Shown piece by piece: positions 1 to 8,254 of a stretch of DNA of 64,000 bases. The position numbers and the translations under genes were made by a program. The DNA comes from Streptomyces regalis. Lineage in GTDB: Bacteria; Actinomycetota; Actinomycetes; Streptomycetales; Streptomycetaceae. Positions within the stretch are counted from its first letter, which is position 1. Each line of letters starts with the position of its first letter. The notes beneath the pieces were generated by a model. It was not told where the DNA came from and did not search any database. It worked only from the letters and a program-made list of their open reading frames with translations. The DNA is taken from NCBI RefSeq assembly GCF_001509475.1, contig NZ_LLZG01000411.1, positions 182,804 through 246,803 on the forward strand. Reading direction: 5' to 3'.

Positions 1-50
1 AGCAGGACGAGGGCGGGGCGGCCGTAGCGCCATGCGACGGACGGGTTCAC
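1..50 (-). CDS. Sugar ABC transporter permease 2, 5' fragment
   Basis: Only the first 16 codons lie in the window. The start is a GTG whose last two bases overlap the TGA stop of the upstream permease (GTGA), so the two are translationally coupled. The visible residues (N-P-S-V-A-W-R-Y-G-R-P-A-L-V-L-L) look like the short basic lead-in before the first membrane helix of a MalG-type permease. The family assignment comes mostly from position: carbohydrate ABC operons usually encode the binding protein, then MalF-like, then MalG-like permease in this order. Confidence 0.6.
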   Translation of the reverse strand, partial: MNPSVAWRYGRPALVL

Positions 51-967
51 AGGAGCTGCTCCCTTCGCCGCAACCCGACGACCAGCGGAATCGCCACCGC
101 GACCACGACCAGGAAGAGGACGAGGCTCATCGCGGAGGCCTGGGCGTACAGGCCCTGTCCGAAGATCCGGAACATGTAGATGTTGAAGACCTCCGTGGCG
201 GCCGCGGGTCCGCCGCCGGTCGTGGCCTGCACGATGTCGAAGGTGTTCATCGAGCCGATCAGCGCGGTGGTGACGTTGAAGGTGACGGCCGGCGCGAGCA
301 TCGGCCAGCGCACCGACCAGAAGGTCCGCCAAGGCCCGGCGCCGTCCATCCGCGCTGCTTCGAGCATGTCGCCCGGAATGCCCTTGAGCCCGGCCAAGTA
401 GATCAGCATGGACAGGCCCATCCACTTCCAGCCGTGGATGAGGGTGACGACGACCAGGGTCCAGGTCGTCGAGCCCAGCCACGGAATGTCCGTGCCGAGC
501 ACGGAGTTGACGGCGCCGTCTTGATCCAGCAGGGCCTGGAAGACGTAACCCGTGGCGAGTGCCGAGATCAGCACCGGCAGGAAGAAGACCGCGCGGAAGA
601 ACCGGTTGAAGCGGCTGTCGGCCTCCAGGAGCAGCGCGAGCCCGAGCCCGAAGCAGTTCTGGAACAGCGCCGCCAGTAGCGCGTACAGCAGGGTCGTGCG
701 GATCGCGCGGAGCAGCGAGCCGTCGTCGGCGATCGTCTTGAAGTTGTCGAGGCCCGTGAAGGCGATGTCCGCGTGGTACGAGGACCAGTTGGTGAACGGG
801 TAGTAGAAGTTGAGCAGGTTGGGCACCAGGAAGAAGCCCGCGAAGACGACGATCGCGGGGAGCGCGAACCACCAGGGGTGGTGCACGGCGGCGCGTGGCA
901 GCCGCCCCACCTTCTTCGGCGGGCCCGACACCGGCGTGGGCTTGGTACGTACGACTGTGTGAGCCAT
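47..967 (-). CDS. Carbohydrate ABC transporter permease, MalF type
   Basis: Inner-membrane subunit of a sugar importer. The 306-residue protein has a basic N-terminus and about six hydrophobic helices, the first near residues 33-53 (WWFALPAIVVFAGFFLV). The cytoplasmic EAA loop that contacts the ATPase is seen near residues 205-220 as EAARMDGAGPWRTFW, typical of the MalF/UgpA family. The ATG lies 2 bp after the stop of the binding-protein gene and the stop overlaps the next permease start, so this is the middle of an operon. No ATPase gene is present here; Streptomyces sugar importers commonly share the MsiK ATPase. The substrate is probably an alpha-galactoside, inferred from the GH36 gene nearby. 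Confidence 0.93.
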   Translation of the reverse strand: MAHTVVRTKPTPVSGPPKKVGRLPRAAVHHPWWFALPAIVVFAGFFLVPNLLNFYYPFTNWSSYHADIAFTGLDNFKTIADDGSLLRAIRTTLLYALLAALFQNCFGLGLALLLEADSRFNRFFRAVFFLPVLISALATGYVFQALLDQDGAVNSVLGTDIPWLGSTTWTLVVVTLIHGWKWMGLSMLIYLAGLKGIPGDMLEAARMDGAGPWRTFWSVRWPMLAPAVTFNVTTALIGSMNTFDIVQATTGGGPAAATEVFNIYMFRIFGQGLYAQASAMSLVLFLVVVAVAIPLVVGLRRREQLL

Positions 968-969
968 CG

Positions 970-2301
970 TCAGAACCCGGGCGCGCCCTGGGCCTTGGCG
1001 ACCTGCGCGAACTGGTCCTGGATCGCCTGGGCGACCTGCTGCGGCTCCTTCTTACCGAAGATCATGTCGGCGAGGTAGAGGTGCGTGTCCGGGGCGACGA
1101 TCGCCTTGGCCTGGAAGACGCCGATGGCGGTGGGCAGGGCCGTGACCTGGGCCTTGGACGTCTGCGGCAGCCCGTCGGGCGTGGGCACGGACGGCTGCAC
1201 GGACGGGATCTTCATCGCCTTGATGTAGTCGGCGTAGTCGGGCCCGAGCCAGAAGGCGAGGAACTGCCGCGCCGCGTTCTGCCGCTTCTCGTCACCCGTC
1301 TTGAAGGCGACCACACCGTTGGTCTGGTCCGGGGAGTACATGCCGGTGGCGGCGGAGTTGGCGATCGGGAACCAGCCGATCTTCTTGTCTATCTCGGCGG
1401 TGGAGTACGTGGCCTGCAACTGGCTCTGGAAGGAGGTGACGTTGAGGACCATGCCGACGTCGCCGTTCCACAGGTCGTCGGCCTGCCCGGTGAAGGTGCC
1501 GGTCCGGTAGTTCTTCTGTGCGAGCCCTGCGTCGAGCAGCTTCTCCTTGTACTTCTTGATCGCGCCGACGACGACCGGGTCGGTCCACTTCTCCTCGTTC
1601 TTGTTGAGCCCGTCCCACCACTGCTTGTCGAGGTCGGTGAGCTGGACCTGCATCTGCCACTGCAGGGGCCACTTGTCACCGCCGGCCTCGTAGAAACCGG
1701 CCGCGTCGGTCTTGTCGACGACCTTGTGGCCGAGGGCCAGCAGCTCGTCGTAGGACTTCGGGAAGTCCTTCTCGCTCAGCCCGGCCTGCTGGAAGACGTC
1801 CTTGTTGTAGTAGACGCCGAGCATGGCGGGGCTGGTGACGATCGCCGCGTACCGCTTGCCGTCGATGACGCCGAGCGACTTCTCGGTGTCGCCGAGCTTG
1901 GCCTCCCACGGCTCCCCGTCGAGGGTGAGCAGATTCTGCTTCGGCTGGATGAACGGCAGCGTGGAGATGGACGGCTGCCAGAACATCAGGTCCGGGCGGT
2001 CGCCGGAGGCGAGCTTCGTCGGCACGTTCTGCTCGTACAGGTCCGGGATCGCCTGAGTCTCCACCTTCGCGCCGGTGGCCTTCTCGAAGGCGTCGATGAC
2101 CTGCTTGGGGGCGTTGACCGTGTTCTGCGCGGTCCACATCGTCAGCTTCACACCGTCCAGGCGGGCGGTCGGATCGACGGCGGCCTGCTTCCCGTCCGCG
2201 CCCGAGTCGCCGGAAGAGCCGGCCGTCGGGTCGCTGCACGCGGTGGCGGCGAGGCCGATGGCGCATATGAGGGCCAGGGCGGGGAGAGCTCTTGTCTTCA
2301 T
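970..2301 (-). CDS. Sugar-binding lipoprotein of ABC transporter
   Basis: Extracellular solute-binding protein (family 1 type, 443 residues) that captures sugars for the permeases downstream. It starts with a lipoprotein signal: two basic positions, a hydrophobic core and the lipobox LAATAC, so Cys is predicted to be lipidated after cleavage. The mature protein begins with a Ser/Gly/Asp-rich linker, followed by LKLTMWTAQNTVNAPKQVID-like binding-protein fold sequence. Start choice: an in-frame GTG lies immediately before the ATG at 2301; the AAAGG six bases upstream of GTG-ATG serves either, and ATG is preferred. The gap to the LacI gene upstream holds tandem 20-bp repeats. Substrate is inferred from the neighbouring alpha-galactosidase. 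Confidence 0.93.
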   Translation of the reverse strand: MKTRALPALALICAIGLAATACSDPTAGSSGDSGADGKQAAVDPTARLDGVKLTMWTAQNTVNAPKQVIDAFEKATGAKVETQAIPDLYEQNVPTKLASGDRPDLMFWQPSISTLPFIQPKQNLLTLDGEPWEAKLGDTEKSLGVIDGKRYAAIVTSPAMLGVYYNKDVFQQAGLSEKDFPKSYDELLALGHKVVDKTDAAGFYEAGGDKWPLQWQMQVQLTDLDKQWWDGLNKNEEKWTDPVVVGAIKKYKEKLLDAGLAQKNYRTGTFTGQADDLWNGDVGMVLNVTSFQSQLQATYSTAEIDKKIGWFPIANSAATGMYSPDQTNGVVAFKTGDEKRQNAARQFLAFWLGPDYADYIKAMKIPSVQPSVPTPDGLPQTSKAQVTALPTAIGVFQAKAIVAPDTHLYLADMIFGKKEPQQVAQAIQDQFAQVAKAQGAPGF

Positions 2302-2366
2302 CACGTGCCTTTCGCGAACGGGTGGTTCAGGAAGCAGGAATCAGAACAGCGGTGCTCGTGCGGCGC

Positions 2367-2450
2367 GTTCGGGGACTGTGCGGTGGTTCAGGGACCGTGC
2401 GGCGGGTTCCGGGATCGTGTGGCGGGTTCAGGGATCGTGTGGCGCGTTCA
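2367..2450. repeat. Tandem ~20-bp repeats, four copies plus a partial
   Basis: Units begin at 2367 (19 bp), 2386, 2406, 2426 and a degenerate start at 2446. The consensus is GTTCAGGGATCGTGTGGCGG with a few substitutions per copy. The array fills the gap between the LacI stop codon and the binding-protein gene, upstream of the latter. Copies differ by one to five bases, which suggests slipped-strand expansion with later drift. It is not a CRISPR array: there are no spacers. Confidence 0.8.
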
Positions 2451-3485
2451 GGCGCCGGCGGGCGGCGGACCCGAACTCTCCCGGACCACCAGCTCCGGTA
2501 CGGAGACGGGATGCGGGGCGATCTGCGCGTCCTCCTCCACCACCCCGTGCAGCAGGGCGAACGCGGCCCTGCCCAGCCCGGTGAAGTCCAGGCGTACGGT
2601 CGTCAATGACGGGGTCAGATAGGCGGAGTGCGGGGCGTCGTCGAACCCGGCCACGCTGACGTCGCCGGGGACGGAGCGGCCGGCCTCGTGCAGGGCGCGC
2701 AGCACCCCGAGCGCGAGGTCGTCGTTGCCGCACAGGATCGCGGTGACGGCCGGGTTCCGCGCCAGCTCCAGGCCGGCCGCGTGGCCGCCCGCAGGGCCCC
2801 AACTGCCCTGCACGGGGCGGGGTTCGGGAGCTCCCGCCTCCTTCAGCGCCTGCTGCCAGCCGCTGGTACGGGCGCTGGTGCGCCGGGTGCTGGACGGGAT
2901 GGCGACGTAGTGCACCGTCTCGTGGCCCAGGGAGAGCAGGTGACGGGTCGCCTGGTAGGCGGCCTCGCGGTCGTCGGTCCACACCCAGGGGCGGTCGCCG
3001 CCGGGCGGGCTCGCCGGGGTCTCGACCACGCCGACGACCGGGAGTTCGGAGGGGACGGCGCTCAGCGCCCGCACACCCGCCGGATCGTAGGCGATCACGA
3101 CCAGTCCGCCGCCCGCGTCCGCCGCACGCTGCACCTCGGCGGTGACGGCGGCTTCGTCCGCCGATTCCAGTACGCCGATCCCGACCGCGTAGGAAGCCGC
3201 GCGGGCGGCCTCCTCGATGCCCTGAAGGATCGACGCGTAGCCGTAGTGGGTGGTGTTCGCGGTGAGTACGGTCACGGCCCTGCTGCGTCCGCTGGCCAGG
3301 GCGAGCGCGGTGGCGTTGCGCCGGAAGCCCAGTTCGTCGATGGCGGCGAGCACGCGGTCCCGGGTCGTCGGCTTCACGCTGGGATGGCCGTTGATCACCC
3401 GGGAGACGGTCTGGTAGGAGACGCCGGCTGCGGTCGCGACGTCCCTGATGCTCGCTGGGCGCCTTGTGTGACCGGTCACATTCAT
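2448..3485 (-). CDS. LacI-family transcriptional regulator
   Basis: Sugar-responsive repressor of 345 residues. The N-terminal helix-turn-helix is seen at residues 11-35 (SIRDVATAAGVSYQTVSRVI) with the hinge helix around residues 55-62 (ALALASGRS), followed by a periplasmic-binding-protein-like effector domain. The open frame runs far upstream antisense to the galactosidase gene, but LacI proteins begin just before the SIRDVA motif, so the ATG at 3485 is chosen; a GTG at 3479 is an alternative. Two copies of TGTGACCGGTCACA lie at and just upstream of the start and are probably its own operators, controlling both this operon and the divergent GH36 gene. Confidence 0.93.
   Translation of the reverse strand: MNVTGHTRRPASIRDVATAAGVSYQTVSRVINGHPSVKPTTRDRVLAAIDELGFRRNATALALASGRSRAVTVLTANTTHYGYASILQGIEEAARAASYAVGIGVLESADEAAVTAEVQRAADAGGGLVVIAYDPAGVRALSAVPSELPVVGVVETPASPPGGDRPWVWTDDREAAYQATRHLLSLGHETVHYVAIPSSTRRTSARTSGWQQALKEAGAPEPRPVQGSWGPAGGHAAGLELARNPAVTAILCGNDDLALGVLRALHEAGRSVPGDVSVAGFDDAPHSAYLTPSLTTVRLDFTGLGRAAFALLHGVVEEDAQIAPHPVSVPELVVRESSGPPPAGA
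3467..3480. promoter_or_regulatory. LacI-type operator, copy 1
   Basis: Perfect 14-bp palindrome TGTGACCGGTCACA lying inside codons 2-6 of the LacI gene. An identical copy lies 27 bp away. The central CG and the dyad form fit LacI-family operators. Binding by the adjacent LacI protein is inferred. Confidence 0.75.
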
Positions 3486-3493
3486 GCCAGGAT

Positions 3494-3507
3494 TGTGACC
3501 GGTCACA
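3494..3507. promoter_or_regulatory. LacI-type operator, copy 2
   Basis: Second perfect TGTGACCGGTCACA palindrome, 9 bp upstream of the LacI ATG and about 100 bp upstream of the GH36 gene. Together with copy 1 it gives two same-face-like sites between divergent genes, suited to cooperative repression. Confidence 0.78.
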
Positions 3508-3602
3508 TCAGGGACGTCAAGAGACCGTAACGAGGGATTCACGCGGCTGACGCGACCACCTCCTGCGGGTACGGGCAGGCGGGGTCGGAAGGGAAAGGCA
3601 CC

Positions 3603-5747
3603 TTGACCGGAATGGCGGATGTGGCGCAGGAGGGTTCCCCTCACCCGCAGGACGAGTTCAGTTGGGGTCATGCGGCCCTGCGGGTCGACTTCGCCGTCGC
3701 CGCTGACGGAACACTGCGGCTCGTCGGACTGGGCCGTCCGGGGGAGGTGCGTGTCGCCGACCCGGAATCCGCCCTCCCGCTCGTCGAGCTGACCGCCCTC
3801 GGACACGGCAGCGGCTGGTCCGGCCCGCGGTTCACCGGCACGGCCTTCGGTACACGCCTGAAGTACCGGGACCACCACACCGGCAGGCGGGGCGAGGGAG
3901 AGTGGCTGACCGTCGAACTCCACGACCCGTCCACCGGGCTGACGGCGTTCGTCGAGCTGACGTCCCCCAGTGCACTGCCGGTGCTCCGCTCCCGTGTGCG
4001 GCTGCGCAACGACGGCCCGCAGCCCCTCGTCGTCCAGTCCGTCAGCAGCCTGCTGATCGGCGGCCTGCCGGCACCGGACGCCCTCGATGTGCACCGGGCC
4101 CGCAACGACTGGCTCGCGGAGTGCCGTTGGTACGCCGAGCCGTTGCGCGCCACCGTCGCCGACATCAACGTCGACGCCCATCAGCACGACAGCCGGTCCG
4201 CCCTCGTCCTCACCGGCCGCGGCAGCTGGCCCACCGACGGTCATCTGCCGATGGGGGCGCTGACGGACCGGGGGAGCGGGCGGACCTGGCTGTGGCAGAT
4301 CGAGTCCCCGGCCGGCTGGCGCTGGGACCTGGGCGAACGGGCGCATGGCACGTATCTGGCGCTGAACGGCCCCACGGACGCGGAGCACCAGTGGCGGATC
4401 CGGCTCGCCCCGGGGGAGGAGTTCACCACCGTGCCGGGAGTACTGGCCGTCGGCTCCGGGTTCGACGCGGCCATGGGCGCGCTGACCTCGTACCGCCGCG
4501 CCATACGCCGCCCGCACCCGGACCACACCGCACTCCCCGTAGTCTTCAACGACTACATGAACACGCTCATGGGCGACCCGACCACTGAGAAGCTGCTGCC
4601 CCTGATCGACGCGGCGGCTCGGGCGGGCGCGGAGTACTTCTGCGTGGACGCCGGGTGGTACGACGACTCGGCGGACGGCGGCTGGTGGGACAGCGTCGGC
4701 GCCTGGCAGCCCTCCTCGCGCCGCTTCTCCGACGGCGGAATCCGGGCGGTCCTGGACCGGATCCGGGAGCGCGGCATGGTGCCCGGGCTGTGGCTGGAGC
4801 CGGAGGTCGTCGGCGTACGCAGCCCGGTCGCCGCCGCGCTTGCGCCGGACGCCTTCTTCCAGCGCGACGGCGTACGCCTCACCGAGCAGGGCCGCCACCA
4901 GCTCGACCTGCGTCATCCGGCCGCCCGCGCCCACCTCGACAAGACGGTGGACCGGATCGTCGGCGACTGGGGCGTGGGCTACCTCAAACTGGACTACAAC
5001 ATCGTGATCGATCCAGGCACCCTCGCTCCCGGGGACCTGGCGCCGGGAGCCGGGCTGCTCGGTCACGCCCACGCCTACCTGGACTGGCTCTCCGAGGTGC
5101 TGGACCGGCACCCGCGGCTGGTGATCGAGAACTGCGCCTCGGGCGGGCTGCGGATGGACGGAGCCACGCTGGCCGTCACCCAACTCCAGTCCACCAGCGA
5201 CCAGCAGGACCCGCTGCGCTACCCGCCGATCGCCGCCGCCGCACCGACGGCCGTGCCGCCCGAACAGGGTGCCGTCTGGGCGTACCCGCAGCCCGGGTTC
5301 GACGACGATCTGATCGCCTTCACCCTGGGCGGGGCACTGCTCGGGCGGATCCATCTGTCGGGCCATCTGGACCGGATGTCGCAACGCCAACTCGCCCTCG
5401 TGCGGGATGCGGTGAGCACGTACAAGACGATCCGCCCGGACCTCGCGCGGGCCGTGCCGTTCTGGCCGCTGGGTCTGCCCGGGTGGACGGACGAGTGGCT
5501 GGCCCTGGGGATGCGGTCGCCCGATGACCGTACGTCGTACATCACGGTCTGGCGCCGCGGCGGCGAGCCCGAACTGAGCCTGCCTCTGCGGCACTTGGCG
5601 GACGGGGAGGTCCGCGTGGAGATCCTGCACCCGTCGTCCGCGCCGACCGGCTCGGCGGTCTGGGACGGGGCCGGGCTGCGGGTGGCGCTGCCCCGCACGC
5701 CCGGTGTCCTGCTGGTCCGTCTCACCGCGGGCGGCTTGGTTCCCTGA
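3603..5747 (+). CDS. Alpha-galactosidase, GH36
   Basis: Hydrolyses terminal alpha-galactosyl residues of sugars such as melibiose or raffinose, probably in the cytoplasm because no signal peptide is visible. The 714-residue length is normal for GH36. The N-terminal half is a beta-sandwich; the barrel holds the nucleophile in YLKLDYN (Asp near residue 463) and the acid/base Asp in ENCASGGLRMD (near residue 519). The start is uncertain: TTG at 3603 has AAAGG four bases upstream, while the ATG at 3612 has the same site 13 bases away. Divergent from the LacI and transporter operon, with the shared operators between them, so it belongs to the same uptake-and-hydrolysis pathway. Confidence 0.93.
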   Translation: MTGMADVAQEGSPHPQDEFSWGHAALRVDFAVAADGTLRLVGLGRPGEVRVADPESALPLVELTALGHGSGWSGPRFTGTAFGTRLKYRDHHTGRRGEGEWLTVELHDPSTGLTAFVELTSPSALPVLRSRVRLRNDGPQPLVVQSVSSLLIGGLPAPDALDVHRARNDWLAECRWYAEPLRATVADINVDAHQHDSRSALVLTGRGSWPTDGHLPMGALTDRGSGRTWLWQIESPAGWRWDLGERAHGTYLALNGPTDAEHQWRIRLAPGEEFTTVPGVLAVGSGFDAAMGALTSYRRAIRRPHPDHTALPVVFNDYMNTLMGDPTTEKLLPLIDAAARAGAEYFCVDAGWYDDSADGGWWDSVGAWQPSSRRFSDGGIRAVLDRIRERGMVPGLWLEPEVVGVRSPVAAALAPDAFFQRDGVRLTEQGRHQLDLRHPAARAHLDKTVDRIVGDWGVGYLKLDYNIVIDPGTLAPGDLAPGAGLLGHAHAYLDWLSEVLDRHPRLVIENCASGGLRMDGATLAVTQLQSTSDQQDPLRYPPIAAAAPTAVPPEQGAVWAYPQPGFDDDLIAFTLGGALLGRIHLSGHLDRMSQRQLALVRDAVSTYKTIRPDLARAVPFWPLGLPGWTDEWLALGMRSPDDRTSYITVWRRGGEPELSLPLRHLADGEVRVEILHPSSAPTGSAVWDGAGLRVALPRTPGVLLVRLTAGGLVP

Positions 5748-5762
5748 CCGGGAATCCGGTCA
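5745..5762. terminator. Short hairpin at the end of the GH36 gene
   Basis: Inverted repeat TGACCGG-GAAT-CCGGTCA, 7-bp stem, overlapping the GH36 stop codon. No T-run follows, as is usual for Streptomyces terminators. The arms equal the half-sites of the upstream LacI operators, so an auxiliary operator role is possible. Confidence 0.4.
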
Positions 5763-5812
5763 CCTCCCGGCAGTACAGGGCGAACGGTCGGCGTGACCCA
5801 GCGGGCAGGGCA

Positions 5813-6451
5813 CTACCCGGTCTGAGAGCGCACTGCCGCCATGCGGGCCGCGGCGTCGTGGACGAGTCGTGCGTGCAGCTCGAACAGTGCCACCAGGTCG
5901 ACGGTGTCGCCGGTGACCTCCCGGTGTACGAACAGGCCGTCGGCGCCGGCGACGGCGTAGGCGGTGAGGGTGTGGACGGCGTCCTCGTCCAGGCCGGGGA
6001 ACAGGGTCGTGACCACTTCGGCGATCTTCTGGTGGGTGATGTCGCGGACCTGCCGGAACACCGTGCGGCCCCGGGGTTCGGTCGGGCGCCGTTCCAGGGC
6101 GAGCATGAGGCCGAGGCGCAGGAAGTCGGGGGCGTCGACGAGCGACTTCGCCACGTTCGCGGCCATGGCGGTGACCCGCTCCAGGGGCGTGCCGGTGTCC
6201 TCGCCCGGCAGCTCCACGGCCGTGAGCCAGGCCTCGAAGCTGCGCTCGATGACCGCGGCGATCAGGTCGTCCTTGTCCTTGAAGTGCCAGTAGATCGAGC
6301 TGGCGGGCAGCCCGCACTTGGCGCTGACGGCCGCGATGGAGGTGCCGTCGTAGCCGCGCACACCGGCGATCTCCACGGCGGCGTCGAGGATACGCTGCCG
6401 TGACTCCACCCCGTTCGCGTGCTTCCTGCGTGCCGTCTGCGGCCTGGTCAT
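5813..6451 (-). CDS. TetR-family transcriptional regulator
   Basis: A 212-residue repressor with the N-terminal helix-turn-helix at about residues 17-63 (SRQRILDAAVEIAGVRGYDG, then SIAAVSAKCGLPASSIYWHF). The C-terminal helical ligand domain is variable. The ATG at 6451 follows a good GGAGAGG site. The frame stays open upstream to 6628 with coding-like base usage, but that ATG has no properly spaced ribosome site. It is divergent from the MFS exporter-PKS-NRPS operon, so it probably represses that operon and is released by the product or an intermediate; this role is inferred from position. Confidence 0.9.
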   Translation of the reverse strand: MTRPQTARRKHANGVESRQRILDAAVEIAGVRGYDGTSIAAVSAKCGLPASSIYWHFKDKDDLIAAVIERSFEAWLTAVELPGEDTGTPLERVTAMAANVAKSLVDAPDFLRLGLMLALERRPTEPRGRTVFRQVRDITHQKIAEVVTTLFPGLDEDAVHTLTAYAVAGADGLFVHREVTGDTVDLVALFELHARLVHDAAARMAAVRSQTG

Positions 6452-6994
6452 GGGGGTGCCTCTCCGGTGCGCGCAGCGGTGAAGGCCGCGTTCCGGACCG
6501 CCGTGCACAGCGAACGCCGGCTCGGGGCACCCGTCGTCTGCCCCGAACCCGGAACCGGCGACCGGGCCCCGCGCCAGACGGCGCAGCAGCCGGCCGGCCT
6601 CCTCGCGCTGTGCCTCGGTCAGGGTCATCCCTCCGGATGGACGCGGTTCCCGAGAGGCGTTCCGAAATCGCCAAATGCGGACCGGAAATCGTCTGGACCT
6701 CACTGGAGCCTTGAACGCCCGCGGCCGGGTCTGCTTGGGTGACGGACCAATGGCCGCTGTCCGGCGGCTTTTAGGGGGAATGGTTTTTGTGCTGGGCCGG
6801 CAATGGGGGCATGAACACGCCGTGCGACAGCGGTGCGCACCGACGCACCGGGGGCGGTCGGGGCCGGTGACCGGGTCTTGGCGCCCGTACCGCGGCCTGC
6901 CGCCCGCCCGGACCGCCCGCCGCCACTGAGCCGGCGGGCAGGACATCCCGGCCTCACATCACTCACACCCTTCATGCAGACCAGAGGAAGGTGC
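6452..6994. other. Divergent intergenic region, regulator/exporter
   Basis: A 543-bp gap, unusually long, between the TetR gene and the MFS exporter. It must hold the promoter of the biosynthetic operon. A near-repeat CCGAAATCG (6662) / CCGGAAATCG (6682) lies 20 bp apart and could mark a regulator site. AT-richer sequence (TTTTAGGGGGAATGG, then TTTTTG) lies at 6768-6790. The half nearest the TetR gene (to 6628) is open in the TetR frame. No convincing separate gene was found. Confidence 0.5.
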
Positions 6995-8254
6995 ATGAGG
7001 TATTTCCGTCTGCTCGTTCTGGGCAACGGCATCTCGGCGTACGGCAGCTACCTGAACATGGTGGCGCTGAACGTCTTCGTCTACGACGCCACGGGCAGCG
7101 CGCTGGCGGCCGGCCTCTTCATGGCCGTCCGGCTGGCGACGAGTGTCGTGTCGGGCTGGGTGAGCGGCAGTCTCGTCTCGGCCTACGACCGCAAGCGCTT
7201 GATGGTCGGCGCCGACCTGTGCCAGGCCGCGGCGCTGTTGACGCTGCTGCTCGCCCCCGACGGGACGCGTCCCGGACTGCTGTACGTCCTGGCCGTGGTC
7301 ACCGGCGGCTGCTCGACGCTGTCCCAGGTGGCCCTGCGCAGCAGCATCCCGGAGATCGTCGGCGCGGAGCACCGCGTACGCGCCAACGGGTTTCTGGTGA
7401 CCGGGCGTTCGCTCGCCATGATCGCCGGGTTCGCGTCGTCGGGCGTGGTGGTGGCGCAGCTCGGCTACTCCGCGGCGTTCGCGCTGGACGCCGCGACCTT
7501 CCTGGTCTCCGCGACGGTGCTGTTCCTGCTGCCCGTACGCACCAGGGCGGCCAAGGATGCCGCCGGCGGCGGTTCCGCGGAGTCCTCCGGCGCCGCCCGC
7601 TGGACGGCCCGGATGCTGCTGGGTACGGCCCCGCTGCTGGTGGCGATGATCGCCGTCCGGGCGGTCGACGGGCTGGGCTCCTCGTCCCACAACGTCGCCC
7701 TGCCGATCTACTCCAGCAGCCTGGACCCCGACCATCCGGCCACGTTCATCAGCCAGTTCTGGGCCACCTGGGCCCTCGGCAACATCGTCGCCCAGCAGGT
7801 GATCGGGCGGGTCACCAAGAAGACCGGGCGGACACCGGGGGAGCGGGCGTTCGCGCTCGGCGCCTGTGTGATGTCGGCCGGGTTCATCGTCGTCTTCAGC
7901 GGACTGCCGACCGTGCCCGCCGTCATCGCCGCGCTCGTCGCCGGAGCCGCCGACGGATTCACCGAGATCGTCTACGTGTCGAGGCTGCAGACCGCACCCG
8001 ACGAGCAGCGCGGCCGCCTCTTCGGGCTCTCCGCCTCCGCCGAGAACACCGGCTTCGGCCTGGGCATGCTCGTGAGCGGCGCCCTGCTGGAGACGTTCTC
8101 ACCGCTGCAGGTGGTGGCCTCCTTCCACGGCCTCGCGATCGCCCTGTGCGCGGCGTTGCTCCTGGTGCTCCTCAGCCGGGGCCGCACACGCGAGTCCAGC
8201 ACTGAAGAAACGGTTGGCCGGGGCAAGGCGACGGTGACGGAGGGACACGGCTGA
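6995..8254 (+). CDS. MFS transporter, probable product exporter
   Basis: Major facilitator protein of 419 residues with about twelve hydrophobic helices, starting RYFRLLVLGNGISAYGSYLN and containing the loop 2-3 style sequence SAYDRKRLMVGADL. It resembles the drug/siderophore exporters of the MFS_3 (EntS-like) group. The ATG at 6995 follows AGGAAGG; an upstream in-frame ATG at 6974 lacks a site. Its TGA overlaps the ATG of the PKS gene by one base, so it is first in the biosynthetic operon. It likely exports and gives self-resistance to the cluster product; the substrate itself is unknown. Confidence 0.9.
   Translation: MRYFRLLVLGNGISAYGSYLNMVALNVFVYDATGSALAAGLFMAVRLATSVVSGWVSGSLVSAYDRKRLMVGADLCQAAALLTLLLAPDGTRPGLLYVLAVVTGGCSTLSQVALRSSIPEIVGAEHRVRANGFLVTGRSLAMIAGFASSGVVVAQLGYSAAFALDAATFLVSATVLFLLPVRTRAAKDAAGGGSAESSGAARWTARMLLGTAPLLVAMIAVRAVDGLGSSSHNVALPIYSSSLDPDHPATFISQFWATWALGNIVAQQVIGRVTKKTGRTPGERAFALGACVMSAGFIVVFSGLPTVPAVIAALVAGAADGFTEIVYVSRLQTAPDEQRGRLFGLSASAENTGFGLGMLVSGALLETFSPLQVVASFHGLAIALCAALLLVLLSRGRTRESSTEETVGRGKATVTEGHG

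Noticed and set aside
2367..2450. CRISPR array
   Set aside because: Units are adjacent with no spacers and diverge between copies; no cas genes.
895..2622. 575-codon plus-strand frame antisense to the binding protein
   Set aside because: Leu/Gly/Val-rich shadow without domains; the binding protein has a lipobox and good start.
3486..5630. Minus-strand frame open through the GH36 gene, continuous with LacI
   Set aside because: Antisense to a well-supported alpha-galactosidase with catalytic motifs; the LacI motif begins only at 3485, and high-GC DNA keeps antisense frames open.
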